Numbered from the stretch's first letter, positions 35,759 through 44,947 are shown. The stretch: DNA of 64,000 nt from Streptomyces sp. Ru73 (GCF_002920575.1 NZ_PQSQ01000029.1:1-64000), one strand, 5' to 3'. Notes: generated by a model not told the origin, from the sequence alone. Program-made: numbers and translations.

Positions 35759-36919
35759 TCAGGTGTTCGGTGGCGTCTCGTCCGGGAAGATCTTCGTCAC
35801 AATCGTGCCGTCCTCGGTGAGGTACGCGTGCAGCATCCCCTCGCTGCTGTGCGGCGCGTCGAAGGTCCCCTTGCGGTCCAGCGCGATCACCCCGCCGTCG
35901 CCGCCCAGCTTCGGCAGCCGCTCGACCAGCACCTCGTACGCCGCCGACGCCACGTCCTTGCCGCCGAACTCCATGAGGTTCGAGATCGTCGCGGTGGCCG
36001 CGCCGCGCAGGAAGACCTCCCCGTCACCGGTGGCGCTGGCCGCGACGGTGCTGTTCTTGGCGTACGTACCGGCGCCGACGACGGGGGAGTCGCCGACCCG
36101 GCCGGACAGCTTGTTGGTCAGGCCCCCGGTGGAGGTGGCGGCGGCCAGGTCCCGCTTCTCGTCCCGCGCGACCGCGCCGACGGTGCCCTTCGCCTGCTCG
36201 TCGGCGAGCGTGGCGGCGGACCGCGCGCCCCCGCTCTTCTTCTTGGCCGCCATCAGCGCGTCCCAGCGGGCCTGCGTCCAGTAGTAGTCCTGGGTCACCG
36301 GCTCCAGCCCGTGGGCGGCCGCGAAGTCGTCGGCGCCCTCGCCCGACAGCAGGACGTGCGGCGTCTTCTCCATCACCAGACGGGCCGCCGAGACGGGGTT
36401 GCGGACGTGCCGCACCCCGGCGACCGCGCCCGCCGCCAGGTCCGAGCCGCGCATCACCGACGCGTCCAGCTCGTGCCCGGCGTCCGCGGTGAAGACCGCG
36501 CCCTTGCCCGCGTTGAACAGGGGGTTGTCCTCCAGCGAGCGGACCGCGGCCTCGACGGCCGAGACGCTGTCGCCGCCCCGGTCCAGCACCTTCTTGCCCG
36601 CCCGCACCGCGTCCGCGAGCCCGTCCCGGTACGCCTTCTCCCGCTCCGGCGAGGTCTCGTCGCGCCGGAGCGCCGTGCCCGCGCCGCCGTGCACCGCGAG
36701 CACCACGCCGCGGGCGTCGGGCCGGGCCTTGCCCTGCGGCGCCCCGGCGGCCGCGAGGCGCCCGGCGGCACCGTCCGCGGCCGCGCCGTCCGGGCCGCCG
36801 CGCGCTGCCGGTCCGTGCGGCACGGCCGTCAGCAGCCCGGCGGCCACCGCGGCCGCCGCCAGTACGGGAAGCGTCCAGGGACGGGACGCGAGCCTGCGGG
36901 GACGTGGACGGGTACGCAT
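35759..36919 (-). CDS. Secreted isoaspartyl peptidase / plant-type L-asparaginase
   Basis: A 386-residue Ntn-hydrolase with a signal peptide (basic start and a hydrophobic run at about 15-33) and a disordered spacer. The Ntn nucleophile is Thr246 in GTVGAVA, followed by STGGLTNKLSGRVGDSP and GAGTYA, all hallmarks of isoaspartyl peptidase/asparaginase. The precursor is cleaved before Thr246 to give two subunits. It should release L-aspartate from isoaspartyl peptides or asparagine outside the cell. The ATG at 36919 follows GCGAGGAGG; an overlapping ATG two bases further up is out of frame. Confidence 0.9.
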   Translation of the reverse strand: MRTRPRPRRLASRPWTLPVLAAAAVAAGLLTAVPHGPAARGGPDGAAADGAAGRLAAAGAPQGKARPDARGVVLAVHGGAGTALRRDETSPEREKAYRDGLADAVRAGKKVLDRGGDSVSAVEAAVRSLEDNPLFNAGKGAVFTADAGHELDASVMRGSDLAAGAVAGVRHVRNPVSAARLVMEKTPHVLLSGEGADDFAAAHGLEPVTQDYYWTQARWDALMAAKKKSGGARSAATLADEQAKGTVGAVARDEKRDLAAATSTGGLTNKLSGRVGDSPVVGAGTYAKNSTVAASATGDGEVFLRGAATATISNLMEFGGKDVASAAYEVLVERLPKLGGDGGVIALDRKGTFDAPHSSEGMLHAYLTEDGTIVTKIFPDETPPNT

Positions 36920-37162
36920 GCATCCTCCTCGCGGTTCGGTGCGCGGGACGGTGAAGCGGATGCACCGTACAGCTGACTGTGTCGCACGCGCACCAGGACG
37001 AAACGGGCGCACAACGACGCGTACAAAAGTCCAAGTCCCGACCCGCGAGGCGGCATTGACGTCCGTTCCCGCATGTCGGAGGCTTGCCAGCGGTTCAGGC
37101 ACCGGCTCCGTCCCGCCCTGGGACGCCCGCGTTCCCGCAGTTCGCCACACCCCGGAGGCCAC

Positions 37163-39118
37163 GTGACCGCCCTCGCCAGACCGCTCACCGGCTCGCTCGC
37201 CGTGCTCCTCGCCGCCGCCACCCTCGGAGCCGCGCCACCGGACGGGACCCGCCCGGAACCCGCCGCCGAGCGGCAGCTGCCGGTGATCTCGCCGACGCCC
37301 CAGCACATGTCCCGGGTCGCGGACGACGTCCGGCTCGGCGGCCGCGCCGAGGTCGTCGTCGGCAAGGACACCGACGCCGCGGCACGGCAGCTCCTCACCA
37401 GGACACTGCGCGCACACGGCGTCCGCGACATCGATGTCACCACCCGGGCCGGCCACCACGCCCCGCTCACCCTGCTGCTCGGCCCCGCCGGCCGCGCGGA
37501 CATCGCGGCCGCACTGCGCGGCACGGACGTACCGGACCACGCCGAGGGGTACGCGCTGCGCGTCGCCGGCCGGCGGTCCGGGCAGGCCACCGTCGCACTC
37601 GGCGGCACCGACGCCGCGGGTCAGTACTACGCCGTACAGACCCTGCGCGGCCTGATCACCAAGGGCCGGATCGCCGGCGCCGCGGTCTCCGACCACCCGA
37701 ACATGCCGCTGCGCGGCACCATCGAGGGCTTCTACGGCTCCCCGTGGACGAACGAAGAGCGCCTGGACCAGATGGACTTCCTCGGCGACGTCAAGGCCAA
37801 CACCTACGTCTACGCGCCGAAGGACGACCCGTACCACCGCGAGAAGTGGCGCGACCCCTACCCCGCCGACAAGCTCGACCAGCTCGGCAGGCTCGTGAAG
37901 CGCGCCACCGCGCACCACGTCCGCTTCACCTTCGCCGTCTCGCCCGGCAACTCCATCTGCTACTCCGACCCGGCCGACACCAAGGCGCTCACCGCCAAGC
38001 TGCAGTCGATGTACGACCTGGGCGTCCGCTCCTTCTCCGTCCCGCTGGACGACATCAGCTACACCAAGTGGAACTGCGCGGGCGACGAGAAGAAGTTCGG
38101 CGCACCGGGCCGCGGCCCCGCGGCCGAAGCACAGGTCGGCCTGCTCAACACCGTCCAGCGCGACTTCATCGCCACCCACGACGGCACCCACCCGCTGCAG
38201 ATGGTGCCCACCGAGTACGGCGACCTGACCGACACCGCGTACAAGCAGAAGCTCCGCTCGACTCTCGACAAGGGCATCGAGGTGATGTGGACCGGCACCG
38301 AGGTCGTGCCCTCCGGCATCACCAATGACCAGGCGTCCAAGGCCGCCGAACTCTTCGGCCGCAAGGTCTTCGTCTGGGACAACTACCCGGTCAACGACTA
38401 CGGCCAGACCGCCGGCCGGCTGCTGCTCGCCCCGTACGACAAGCGCGAGGCGGGCCTCTCCGACCACCTCAGCGGCATCGTCTCCAACCCCATGAACCAG
38501 GAGGCGGCCAGCAAGCTCGCCGTCTTCACCATCGCCGACTTCGCCTGGAACGACCGCGGCTACGACGTACGCCGCTCGGCCCGGCAGTCCGCGCTGCACC
38601 TGGCCGGCGGTGACCCGCGGGTCGCCGACGCCGTGCAGACCTTCGTCGACCTCAACCACCTGGCGCCCACCTTCGGGCCCACGCCGTGGCAGCCGCAGTC
38701 CCCGGTGCTCAGCGCCCGGCTGGCCGCGTTCTGGAAGGCGTACGACACCGACCCGAAGGCCGCGCTCAAGCAACTGCGCCCCACCGTCGACGGCATCGCC
38801 GAGGCCCCGGCCGTGCTCCGCGCCGGCGTGCCCGACAAGCTCTTCCTGCACGACGCCGACCGCTGGCTGGACGCCACGGCCCTGTGGGGCAGCGCCATGC
38901 GGCACGGCCTCGCCACGCTGACGGCGGTTCAGAACGACGATTCGGCGCGCGCCGCGAAGGAACGCGCCGCCATGGACGCCGACGCCATCGCCGCCGGCAA
39001 GATCACCTCCGACCCGGCGGAAACCCGCCCGCACGGCCCGGTGAAGATCGGCGACCCCTTCATCGGCGACTTCCTCGCCAAGGTCCGCGAAATCCAGGAC
39101 GCGGCGACGGAGGGCTGA
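37163..39118 (+). CDS. Secreted GH84 beta-N-acetylglucosaminidase
   Basis: A 651-residue glycoside hydrolase with a short signal peptide (hydrophobic run at about 8-22), an N-terminal GH20-like beta domain (about 40-180) and a GH84 barrel opening GTIEGFYGSPWTNEER. The paired catalytic aspartates are Asp296-Asp297 (PLDDIS), as in hyaluronidase NagH and O-GlcNAcase. It should remove terminal GlcNAc by substrate-assisted catalysis from glycans or glycoproteins. The start is the GTG at 37163 behind GGAGG; the longer reading frame upstream lacks signal character. It is divergent from the isoaspartyl peptidase gene. Confidence 0.9.
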   Translation: MTALARPLTGSLAVLLAAATLGAAPPDGTRPEPAAERQLPVISPTPQHMSRVADDVRLGGRAEVVVGKDTDAAARQLLTRTLRAHGVRDIDVTTRAGHHAPLTLLLGPAGRADIAAALRGTDVPDHAEGYALRVAGRRSGQATVALGGTDAAGQYYAVQTLRGLITKGRIAGAAVSDHPNMPLRGTIEGFYGSPWTNEERLDQMDFLGDVKANTYVYAPKDDPYHREKWRDPYPADKLDQLGRLVKRATAHHVRFTFAVSPGNSICYSDPADTKALTAKLQSMYDLGVRSFSVPLDDISYTKWNCAGDEKKFGAPGRGPAAEAQVGLLNTVQRDFIATHDGTHPLQMVPTEYGDLTDTAYKQKLRSTLDKGIEVMWTGTEVVPSGITNDQASKAAELFGRKVFVWDNYPVNDYGQTAGRLLLAPYDKREAGLSDHLSGIVSNPMNQEAASKLAVFTIADFAWNDRGYDVRRSARQSALHLAGGDPRVADAVQTFVDLNHLAPTFGPTPWQPQSPVLSARLAAFWKAYDTDPKAALKQLRPTVDGIAEAPAVLRAGVPDKLFLHDADRWLDATALWGSAMRHGLATLTAVQNDDSARAAKERAAMDADAIAAGKITSDPAETRPHGPVKIGDPFIGDFLAKVREIQDAATEG

Positions 39119-39187
39119 GAGCCGGGGAGCGGGTGCGGGTTCGGGTGGGGGAGCGGTGCCCGCGCCCGTCCCGCGCCGGGCGCGGCG

Positions 39188-40060
39188 TCACCACCGCACC
39201 GCGGTGAAGTCGACCGGACGGGGCCGCAGGTGCCGGGTACGGTCCGCCAGGCTCCGCAGGCGCTCCGCCATGTGGTCCGCGGGCAGACGCTTGCGGTCGC
39301 CGTGCCCGGGCAGCAGCCACTCGAAGCGCAGCCGCCCCGCGGTGCGTGCCAGGGAGTCGGCCAGTACCTCGATGGAGTACCAGGTGACGCTCTCCGCCAC
39401 CTCGATGTCACCCGTGGTGCGGGACCAGTAGAAGCTGTCGCCGCTGAAGCAGTACCGCTCGTCGGCGACGTACAGCACGCTGCCCCGCGTGTGGCCGGGC
39501 AGCGGGTGGGCGACCAGCCCCGGACCGACCTCCGTGCTGTCCGTGCCGCGCAGCACCACGTCGGCGTCGGGGGCCGCGTCCAGGTCGCCCTCGTGGATCC
39601 AGAGCCGGGCCCCGAAGTGGTCCGCGTACCGGCGGCCGTGTGCCGCGTGGTCCCGGTGGGTGAGCAGTACGTCGGTGACCGGGCCGAGCGCCGCGTACTG
39701 CGCGGCGAGCGCCCGGCTCCAGCGCGGGGTGTCCACCAGCACGAGGTTCCCCGCCGGGCGGCGGACCAGGTAGGAGTTGGCGGCGGCGGTCTGCGGCGAG
39801 TTGTGGCCGCACAGCGAGACGGTGGCGTCGAGGGCCAGCGGGAACGGGTCGAGCGCCGGGTCCAGGCGCCCGGAAGCGGGCCGGACGGAGCGGGTCGGGC
39901 AGGCGAAGGCGGCGGCCTGCATCGCCCGGTCCTCCGCCGCGTCGCGCGGCTGGCGCACCACCTCCGACCGCCCGCCGACCCGGTCGATCAGGCCCGGCGC
40001 GAGCTGCCTGGCGACATCGCAGTCGGTGCAGCGGTCGTCCACGTACCAGTCGTTGTCCAT
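39188..40060 (-). CDS. MBL-fold metallohydrolase with N-terminal ferredoxin-like segment
   Basis: A 290-residue protein. The first 60 residues have Cys11, Cys14 and Cys54-Pro, a shortened ferredoxin-like cluster motif (CTDC...CPTR). The rest is a metallo-beta-lactamase fold with HRDHAAH at 135-141 in place of the standard HxHxDH, a GHT loop (PLPGHTRGSVL) and a terminal LPGHGD. It could be a single-cluster iron-sulfur MBL enzyme, perhaps acting on thioesters or as a glyoxalase II relative. The ATG at 40060 gives the full cysteine segment. Confidence 0.8.
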   Translation of the reverse strand: MDNDWYVDDRCTDCDVARQLAPGLIDRVGGRSEVVRQPRDAAEDRAMQAAAFACPTRSVRPASGRLDPALDPFPLALDATVSLCGHNSPQTAAANSYLVRRPAGNLVLVDTPRWSRALAAQYAALGPVTDVLLTHRDHAAHGRRYADHFGARLWIHEGDLDAAPDADVVLRGTDSTEVGPGLVAHPLPGHTRGSVLYVADERYCFSGDSFYWSRTTGDIEVAESVTWYSIEVLADSLARTAGRLRFEWLLPGHGDRKRLPADHMAERLRSLADRTRHLRPRPVDFTAVRW

Positions 40061-40278
40061 GCCGCCAGTACAACGGCCGCGCGGGGCAAAGCGGAAGGCC
40101 GGCCGGGCCTTGTACTTGCGGGCCGGAGGGTCTCTGAGCGGGGCTTGCTTATGGCGCGTACATGACAGAAATAGCGGCCGCCGCGGCACGGCTGCGGCCG
40201 CGGCGCACCGGGCAGTCAGGGCATGGTCGTCGGTGCGCCGCGGCCGGATCGGGGGGCAGGCCGGCGGCCTGCGGGGGC
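40061..40278. other. Intergenic region upstream of MBL-fold gene
   Basis: 218 bases between two minus-strand genes. It holds no gene I can support. The MBL promoter is presumably here (GGGGCTTGCTTATGGCGCG near 40140 and CTTGTACTTGC near 40108). Confidence 0.4.
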
Positions 40279-41823
40279 TCAGCCCGCCTGCGGGAACGGG
40301 CTGTTGCCCGGGTCCGTGAGGGACATGCCGAGCTGGGCGCGCTCGGTGAGCCAGCGGGTGGGGCGGTAACGCGGATCGCCCGTGGTGCGGTGCAGCGCCT
40401 GCTGCAGCGCGAGCAGCCGGGGCGCGCCCACCGTGTCGCCCCACGCCAGCGGGCCGTGCGGATAGCCCAGCCCCGTGGTGACGGCGAGGTCGATGTCGGC
40501 CGGAGCCGCGAGGCCGCGCTCCGCGAGGGACGCCGCGACCGAGACGATCGAGACGAGCAGCCGCTGCGCGACGGAGCCGGGAGAGTCCCGTACGACGCTG
40601 ACCGCGTACGGCTCCGCCGACCCGCCCCCGGCGGCCGCCAGCACCGCGCGGGCGTCGGCCGCCGCCTCCGGATCGGTGGCGGGTGTGGCCGCCAGCACCC
40701 GGCGCCGGGTGGGCAGCGACAGCGGATCGACGCCCAGGGTGCGCGCGGCCGGCAGGTCCAGCCCCGCGACGGCCTCGGCGACCGTCGTACCCCAGGTGGC
40801 GACGAGGACCAGCGCCTCGTCGGCCGGGCGCTCGGCGTCGTCGAGCACGGCGCCCGACGCGGCGAGCGCCGAGCGCAGCGCCTCCGTCCCCGGCCCGGTG
40901 CCGGCCACCCGTACGGGCCGCTTGGCGTCGCCGGTGACGGGCGGCTCGGGGACGGCGGCCGGCGCCGGGTCCCCGGGCCCGTACGCGTACCACCCGCGGC
41001 CGGTCTTGCGGCCGTGCAGCCCGGCGGTCACCCGGTTCGGGGTGAGGAAGGACGGGCGGAGCCGGTCGGAGTGGCGGAAGCCGTGCCAGATGGTGTCGAT
41101 GACCGCGGCGGTCACGTCCAGCCCGGTGAGGTCCATCAGCTCGAACGGGCCCATCTTCAGGCCGAGGACGTCGCGTGCGATCCGGTCGATGCCCGGTACG
41201 TCGGCGACGGTCTCCTCCAGCAGCGCCAGCGCCTCGGTGACCAGGCCGCGCCCGGCGTGGTTGACGAGGAAGCCGGGGGTGTCGGCGACGATGACGGCAC
41301 GGTGGCCGGTGGCCCGTACCAGCTCGGTGAGGAGCGCCGGGATCTCGGGCCGGGTCGCCGCGCCCGGGACCACCTCCACGATCTTCATCAGCGGTACGGG
41401 ATTGAAGAAGTGCAGGCCCGCGAGGCGCGACGGGTCGTCCAGCGTGGCGGCGATCGCGGTGACGGAGAGGGAGGAGGTGTTGGTGGCGAAGACGGTGGAC
41501 GAGGGCAGCGCCTCGGCCAGCTTCCCGAACACCTCGGCCTTGGTGTCCAGGTCCTCCCGCGCTGCCTCGATGACCAGCTCGACGTCATCGCCGGGTGCCC
41601 AGGGGGAGTCCAGGGGCACGAGGCGTGCGACCGCCTCCGCGGCCTCCGCCTCGGTCAGCCGGCCCTTGGCGGCGGCCCGGTCGAGCATGCCGCGCACGAA
41701 GTCCACGGCCGCGCCGACCGCATCGGTGCTGATGTCGCCGAGCTCGACGGTGTGCCCCGCGGTGGCGGCCCACTGAGCGATGCCGCGCCCCATGACACCG
41801 GCACCCACGATCCTGATACGCAC
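40279..41823 (-). CDS. 3-hydroxyacyl-CoA dehydrogenase, two-domain (PaaH type)
   Basis: A 514-residue enzyme. An N-terminal Rossmann domain (GAGVMGRG at 7-14; NTSSLSVTAIA; HFFNPVPLMKIVEVV with the catalytic His) is followed by the helical HCDH domain and a second, degenerate HCDH half containing GLGYPHGPLAW. It oxidises L-3-hydroxyacyl-CoA to 3-ketoacyl-CoA with NAD. The nearest relatives include PaaH of phenylacetate degradation and 3-hydroxyadipyl-CoA dehydrogenases. The location next to a CoA-transferase and thiolase supports a role in that route. The start is the GTG at 41823, preceded by AAGGGAG. Confidence 0.88.
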   Translation of the reverse strand: MRIRIVGAGVMGRGIAQWAATAGHTVELGDISTDAVGAAVDFVRGMLDRAAAKGRLTEAEAAEAVARLVPLDSPWAPGDDVELVIEAAREDLDTKAEVFGKLAEALPSSTVFATNTSSLSVTAIAATLDDPSRLAGLHFFNPVPLMKIVEVVPGAATRPEIPALLTELVRATGHRAVIVADTPGFLVNHAGRGLVTEALALLEETVADVPGIDRIARDVLGLKMGPFELMDLTGLDVTAAVIDTIWHGFRHSDRLRPSFLTPNRVTAGLHGRKTGRGWYAYGPGDPAPAAVPEPPVTGDAKRPVRVAGTGPGTEALRSALAASGAVLDDAERPADEALVLVATWGTTVAEAVAGLDLPAARTLGVDPLSLPTRRRVLAATPATDPEAAADARAVLAAAGGGSAEPYAVSVVRDSPGSVAQRLLVSIVSVAASLAERGLAAPADIDLAVTTGLGYPHGPLAWGDTVGAPRLLALQQALHRTTGDPRYRPTRWLTERAQLGMSLTDPGNSPFPQAG

Positions 41824-41901
41824 GTCAGATACTCCCTTGGTTTTGGCGGGGGGCCTGGTGGGGGCCTGGTGGGGGGCTTGGCGGGGGCCCTTGCCTCACC
41901 T

Positions 41902-42064
41902 GTTCCTTGGCAGGGCCCCTCCCTCTCCCCGCGAGGAAAGTCCCGCCCCCGCGAGGGAAATCCCCCCCCGCAAGGAGCCTCCGGCCCCAGCAGACCCCCG
42001 TGGCCGAGACCCCCTCCCCCGCCTCCACCACACTCCTCGTGAAGTTACTCCCACCCACTGACAA
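41902..42064 (-). repeat. Copy B of the intergenic repeat
   Basis: On the minus strand this reads TTGTCAGTGG (from 42064), then GAGTGTGG, GGCGGGGGAGGGGGT and, about 95 bases later, GGGGAGAGGGAGGGGCCCTG. It is the counterpart of the copy at 8472-8577, with extra sequence (a run GCGGGGGGGGATTTCCC and related blocks) between the two shared parts. Confidence 0.75.
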
Positions 42065-42104
42065 TCCGGCGGCACCGCCCCCACCCCCGGCGCCGTCCGC
42101 GCCG

Positions 42105-42884
42105 TCAGCGCAGGTACACCCGGTCCGGGTCGACGTCCTCGCGGAGGAGCCGGAGTTCGTCCGGGCTCGGCGGCCGGACGGTCTCGACCGTGTCGGCGAC
42201 CGCGAGGTCCCAGCCGGTGTTCGCGCGTACCTGGTCGACCGTCACGCCCGGGTGCACGGCCACCAGCGTCAGCTCCTCGCCGACGCCCGCGCGGGCCAGG
42301 ATGCCCAGCTCGGTGATGACCCGGGTGACGCCGGTACCGAGCGGCCGCAGGCCCTCCTCGCGCGCCCGGTCGGGGCCCGGGGTGGTGCAGAAGTCCAGCT
42401 CCTCGGTGAACGAGCGCGGATCGTGGCGGCGCATCACCACGAACACCTCGCGGGAGTTGGCCATCACCTCGACCGCCCCGCCGGAGCCGGGCAGCCGCAC
42501 CTTCGGCGCGTCCCAGTCGCCGATGACGGAGGTGTTGAGGTTGCCCCACTTGTCGATCTGCGCAGCGCCCAGGAACCCCACGTCGATGTGGCCGCCCTGC
42601 AGCACGTACCCGAACAGCGCCGGCATCGACAGCACCGCCTCCGCCCCGGTGATCAGCACCGCGTCGGCGATGGTCTCGGGCAGGTGCGAGGGGTGCGCGC
42701 CGCACACGCCGGACTCGTACACGATCTCCAGCTGCGGAGCGACCGTGAGGTGGGCCAGTGAGGCGGCGAGCGTCGGCAGGCCGATGCCCGCGAACACCGT
42801 CCGCCGCGCCGCCAGTTCGCGCGAGGCGACCACGGCGAGCAGCTCGGACGAGGTCACGTCGGTGGTGGTGGTCGAATCCGTCAT
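42105..42884 (-). CDS. CoA-transferase, subunit B
   Basis: A 259-residue family I CoA-transferase B subunit (glutaconate/3-oxoadipate type). The Glu that forms the enzyme-CoA thioester is likely Glu57 in YESGVCGAHP. Presence of this Glu separates it from the hydrolase-like IpdB proteins that lack it. Together with the A subunit it should activate a dicarboxylate or beta-keto acid, most plausibly 3-oxoadipate, using succinyl- or acetyl-CoA. Its ATG overlaps the A subunit stop by 4 bases, so the genes are translationally coupled. Confidence 0.85.
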   Translation of the reverse strand: MTDSTTTTDVTSSELLAVVASRELAARRTVFAGIGLPTLAASLAHLTVAPQLEIVYESGVCGAHPSHLPETIADAVLITGAEAVLSMPALFGYVLQGGHIDVGFLGAAQIDKWGNLNTSVIGDWDAPKVRLPGSGGAVEVMANSREVFVVMRRHDPRSFTEELDFCTTPGPDRAREEGLRPLGTGVTRVITELGILARAGVGEELTLVAVHPGVTVDQVRANTGWDLAVADTVETVRPPSPDELRLLREDVDPDRVYLR

Positions 42885-43813
42885 CCCAGTCGCCTCCCGT
42901 AGTTCACCGGCAGGCTCATGGCCTCGCCGACCGCGAGCGAGTCCCAGAACTCCTCGCCGAGCTTGCTGACGTACTCCGCGTGGTCCGCGGTGCCGTACAC
43001 CCACTCCTTCAGCCACTCCTGAAGCGTGGCGGGGTCCTTGCTGATGCCGGACCAGGCGCGGTAGAAGGCGTTGTCCCGGTCGTAGTAGCCCTGCGCGAAG
43101 GACGGGTGGGCGCCGCGCGGGCAGGCCACCACCGCGTCCACGGCGTGCGAGGGGATCACCGTGCGGTTGGGGTCGGAGCGGACGACCTCGTCCTCGACGA
43201 TCTCCTCGACGACCACGACCGCCTTGTCCGCCGCGTACACCGCCTCCGCCTGGACGCCCGTCAGGCCCCAGATCTGGGTGTTGCCGCTGCGGTCGGCGCG
43301 CTGCGCGTGGATGATCGTCACGTCGGGGTTGACGGGCGGTACGACGTAGACCTGCTCCGGCTCGCCGTCCGGTCCCGGGTAGGGCGAAGTGACCTTGCGC
43401 AGACCGTCGTTGACCGAGGGCAGGTCGCTGCCGCCGTACGAGCGCAGCGGGTAGAAGGGCAGCCGCTGGGCGCCCGCGAGGTAGCGGCAGATCATGCCGT
43501 AGTGGCTGTACTCCTCGAAGACCAGCGGCTCCGGGTCGGCCTTCTCCACCCGGCGGCGCAGCTCACCCAGCGAACCGGCCGAGGAGTTGCCGACGAAGGA
43601 GGAGACCAGCCGGGACACGCAGCCGGCCGCGAGCATCTGGTCCACGACGATGTCGGCCGTCATCCGGACGACGGTGAGGTCCCGGCGGCCCTGCCGGATG
43701 ATCTCGTGACCGGCGGCGGTGGGGATGAGGTGCGTAAAGCCCTCGAGGGAGACGGTGTCCCCGTCATGGACGAAGGAGGAGACGGCCTCCCGCATCGTCA
43801 TGGTCTTGTCCAC
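42881..43813 (-). CDS. CoA-transferase, subunit A
   Basis: A 310-residue A subunit. Conserved segments are MTMREAVSSFVHDGDTVSLEG near the start and SHYGMICRYLAGAQRLPF in the centre, plus NPDVTIIHAQRADRSGN. I chose the GTG at 43813 because GAGGAG lies 4-5 bases ahead; the longer ATG frame would start in the promoter. It heads the two-gene operon, divergent from a LysR regulator, with palindromic and LysR-like motifs in the gap. Confidence 0.86.
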   Translation of the reverse strand: MDKTMTMREAVSSFVHDGDTVSLEGFTHLIPTAAGHEIIRQGRRDLTVVRMTADIVVDQMLAAGCVSRLVSSFVGNSSAGSLGELRRRVEKADPEPLVFEEYSHYGMICRYLAGAQRLPFYPLRSYGGSDLPSVNDGLRKVTSPYPGPDGEPEQVYVVPPVNPDVTIIHAQRADRSGNTQIWGLTGVQAEAVYAADKAVVVVEEIVEDEVVRSDPNRTVIPSHAVDAVVACPRGAHPSFAQGYYDRDNAFYRAWSGISKDPATLQEWLKEWVYGTADHAEYVSKLGEEFWDSLAVGEAMSLPVNYGRRLG

Positions 43814-43837
43814 GGTGCTCCTCGGCGTGCGAAGTGT

Positions 43838-43860
43838 GGAACGGTCCCGCATACCGTTTC
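43838..43860. promoter_or_regulatory. Palindrome upstream of the CoA-transferase operon
   Basis: GGAACGGT (43838-43845) and ACCGTTTC (43853-43860) with a 7-base centre and one mismatch. It overlaps the expected promoter of the CoA-transferase genes, 25-47 bases before the start. Confidence 0.45.
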
Positions 43861-43867
43861 ACCGGCC

Positions 43868-43896
43868 ATTGATTCCCGTCCAATACCGAATTAAGG
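43868..43896. promoter_or_regulatory. LysR-type binding region in divergent gap
   Basis: ATTG-N9-CAAT (43868-43884) overlaps a second element GTCCAATACCGAATTAAGG (43878-43896). The latter recurs, in the same orientation relative to its gene, upstream of the thiolase (44929-44947). T-N11-A geometry fits LysR regulators and the lysR gene starts 75 bases away. Confidence 0.6.
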
Positions 43897-43970
43897 TCAG
43901 ACTGATATCGAGACGGAAATAGTCGGCCACCGGTCGGGTGGGCCGGCACGGGCCGACGGGCAGGACGGAC

Positions 43971-44885
43971 ATGGAGCTGCGGCATCTGACCGCCTTCGTC
44001 GCGGTGGCCGAGGAGCTGCACTTCGGGCGGGCCGCCAAGCGGCTGCAGATGGCGCAGCCGCCGCTCAGTCAGCAGATCCGCCAGCTGGAGAAGGAGCTGG
44101 GGGTGCAGCTCTTCGAGCGCAACACCCGCTCGGTCCGGCTCACCAGCGCGGGGCAGTCCTTCCTCGACCCCGTACGGACCGTGCTGGCCGATCTGGACAC
44201 CGCGACCCGCGCCGCGAAGGCCGCCGGGCGCGGCGAGTACGGCCGGGTCACCATCGGCTTCGCGGGCGCCTCCACGCACGAGACGCTGCCGCTGCTCACC
44301 CGCGCCGTACGGGCCGCGCATCCGGCGCTGGAGCTGGTGATGAAGGGCCAGACGTACGCCAACGTCGCGCTCGCCGGGGTGGCCGACGGCTCGCTCGACC
44401 TCGGTTTCGTACGCCTCCCGGTCACCCAGCCCGGCGTCGCGACGCGGGTGATCGACGAGGAGGAGCTGGTCTGCGCGCTGCCCTCGGACCATCCGCTGGC
44501 CCGCCGCCGGCGCATCCCCATCGCCGCGCTGGCCGACGAGCCGTTCGTCAGCTTTCCCGCCAACGCCGGGTCCACGGTCCGGGACGCCACGGTCCGCGCG
44601 TGCGAGGACGCCGGGTTCAATCCGCGGGTGGTGCAGGAGGCGCCCGACTCGTACACGATCCTGGCGCTGGTCGCCGCGGGCGTGGGCGTCACCCTCACGG
44701 TCACCTCCTGCCAGCACATCCAGCAGACGGGGCTGGTCTACCGGCCGCTCGCGGGCCCGCCGATCCGGCTGCAGGCCGCGCTGGCCTGGCGTCCGGACAA
44801 CCCCTCGGCGGCCCTGCGTACCGTCCTCGCGGTGGCCGAGGAGGCGCTGCCGACCCCTGGGGGCAAGGCCCCAACAAGGCTCTGA
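43971..44885 (+). CDS. LysR-family transcriptional regulator
   Basis: A 304-residue LysR protein with a canonical winged helix (MELRHLTAFVAVAEELHFGRAAKRLQMAQPPLSQQIRQLE in outline, residues 1-40) and a C-terminal inducer-binding domain (about 90-295). The N-terminus resembles the CatR/BenM/PcaQ type that controls aromatic acid and beta-ketoadipate genes. It is divergent from the CoA-transferase operon and directly upstream of the thiolase, and both targets carry a shared motif, so it probably activates both in response to a pathway intermediate. The ATG at 43971 follows GGCAGGACGG. Confidence 0.88.
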   Translation: MELRHLTAFVAVAEELHFGRAAKRLQMAQPPLSQQIRQLEKELGVQLFERNTRSVRLTSAGQSFLDPVRTVLADLDTATRAAKAAGRGEYGRVTIGFAGASTHETLPLLTRAVRAAHPALELVMKGQTYANVALAGVADGSLDLGFVRLPVTQPGVATRVIDEEELVCALPSDHPLARRRRIPIAALADEPFVSFPANAGSTVRDATVRACEDAGFNPRVVQEAPDSYTILALVAAGVGVTLTVTSCQHIQQTGLVYRPLAGPPIRLQAALAWRPDNPSAALRTVLAVAEEALPTPGGKAPTRL

Positions 44886-44928
44886 CCTGCGCTGATGGTC
44901 AATTGATAAGGCTGGCGTCCGAATCCTG

Positions 44929-44947
44929 GCCGAATTGGATATTGGAC
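44929..44947 (+). promoter_or_regulatory. Candidate LysR site upstream of thiolase
   Basis: GCCGAATTGGATATTGGAC lies about 60 bases before the thiolase start. Its reverse complement matches the CoA-transferase site at 43878-43896 at about 14 of 19 positions. A further AATTGATAAGG stretch (44901-44911) may be part of the site. Confidence 0.55.
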
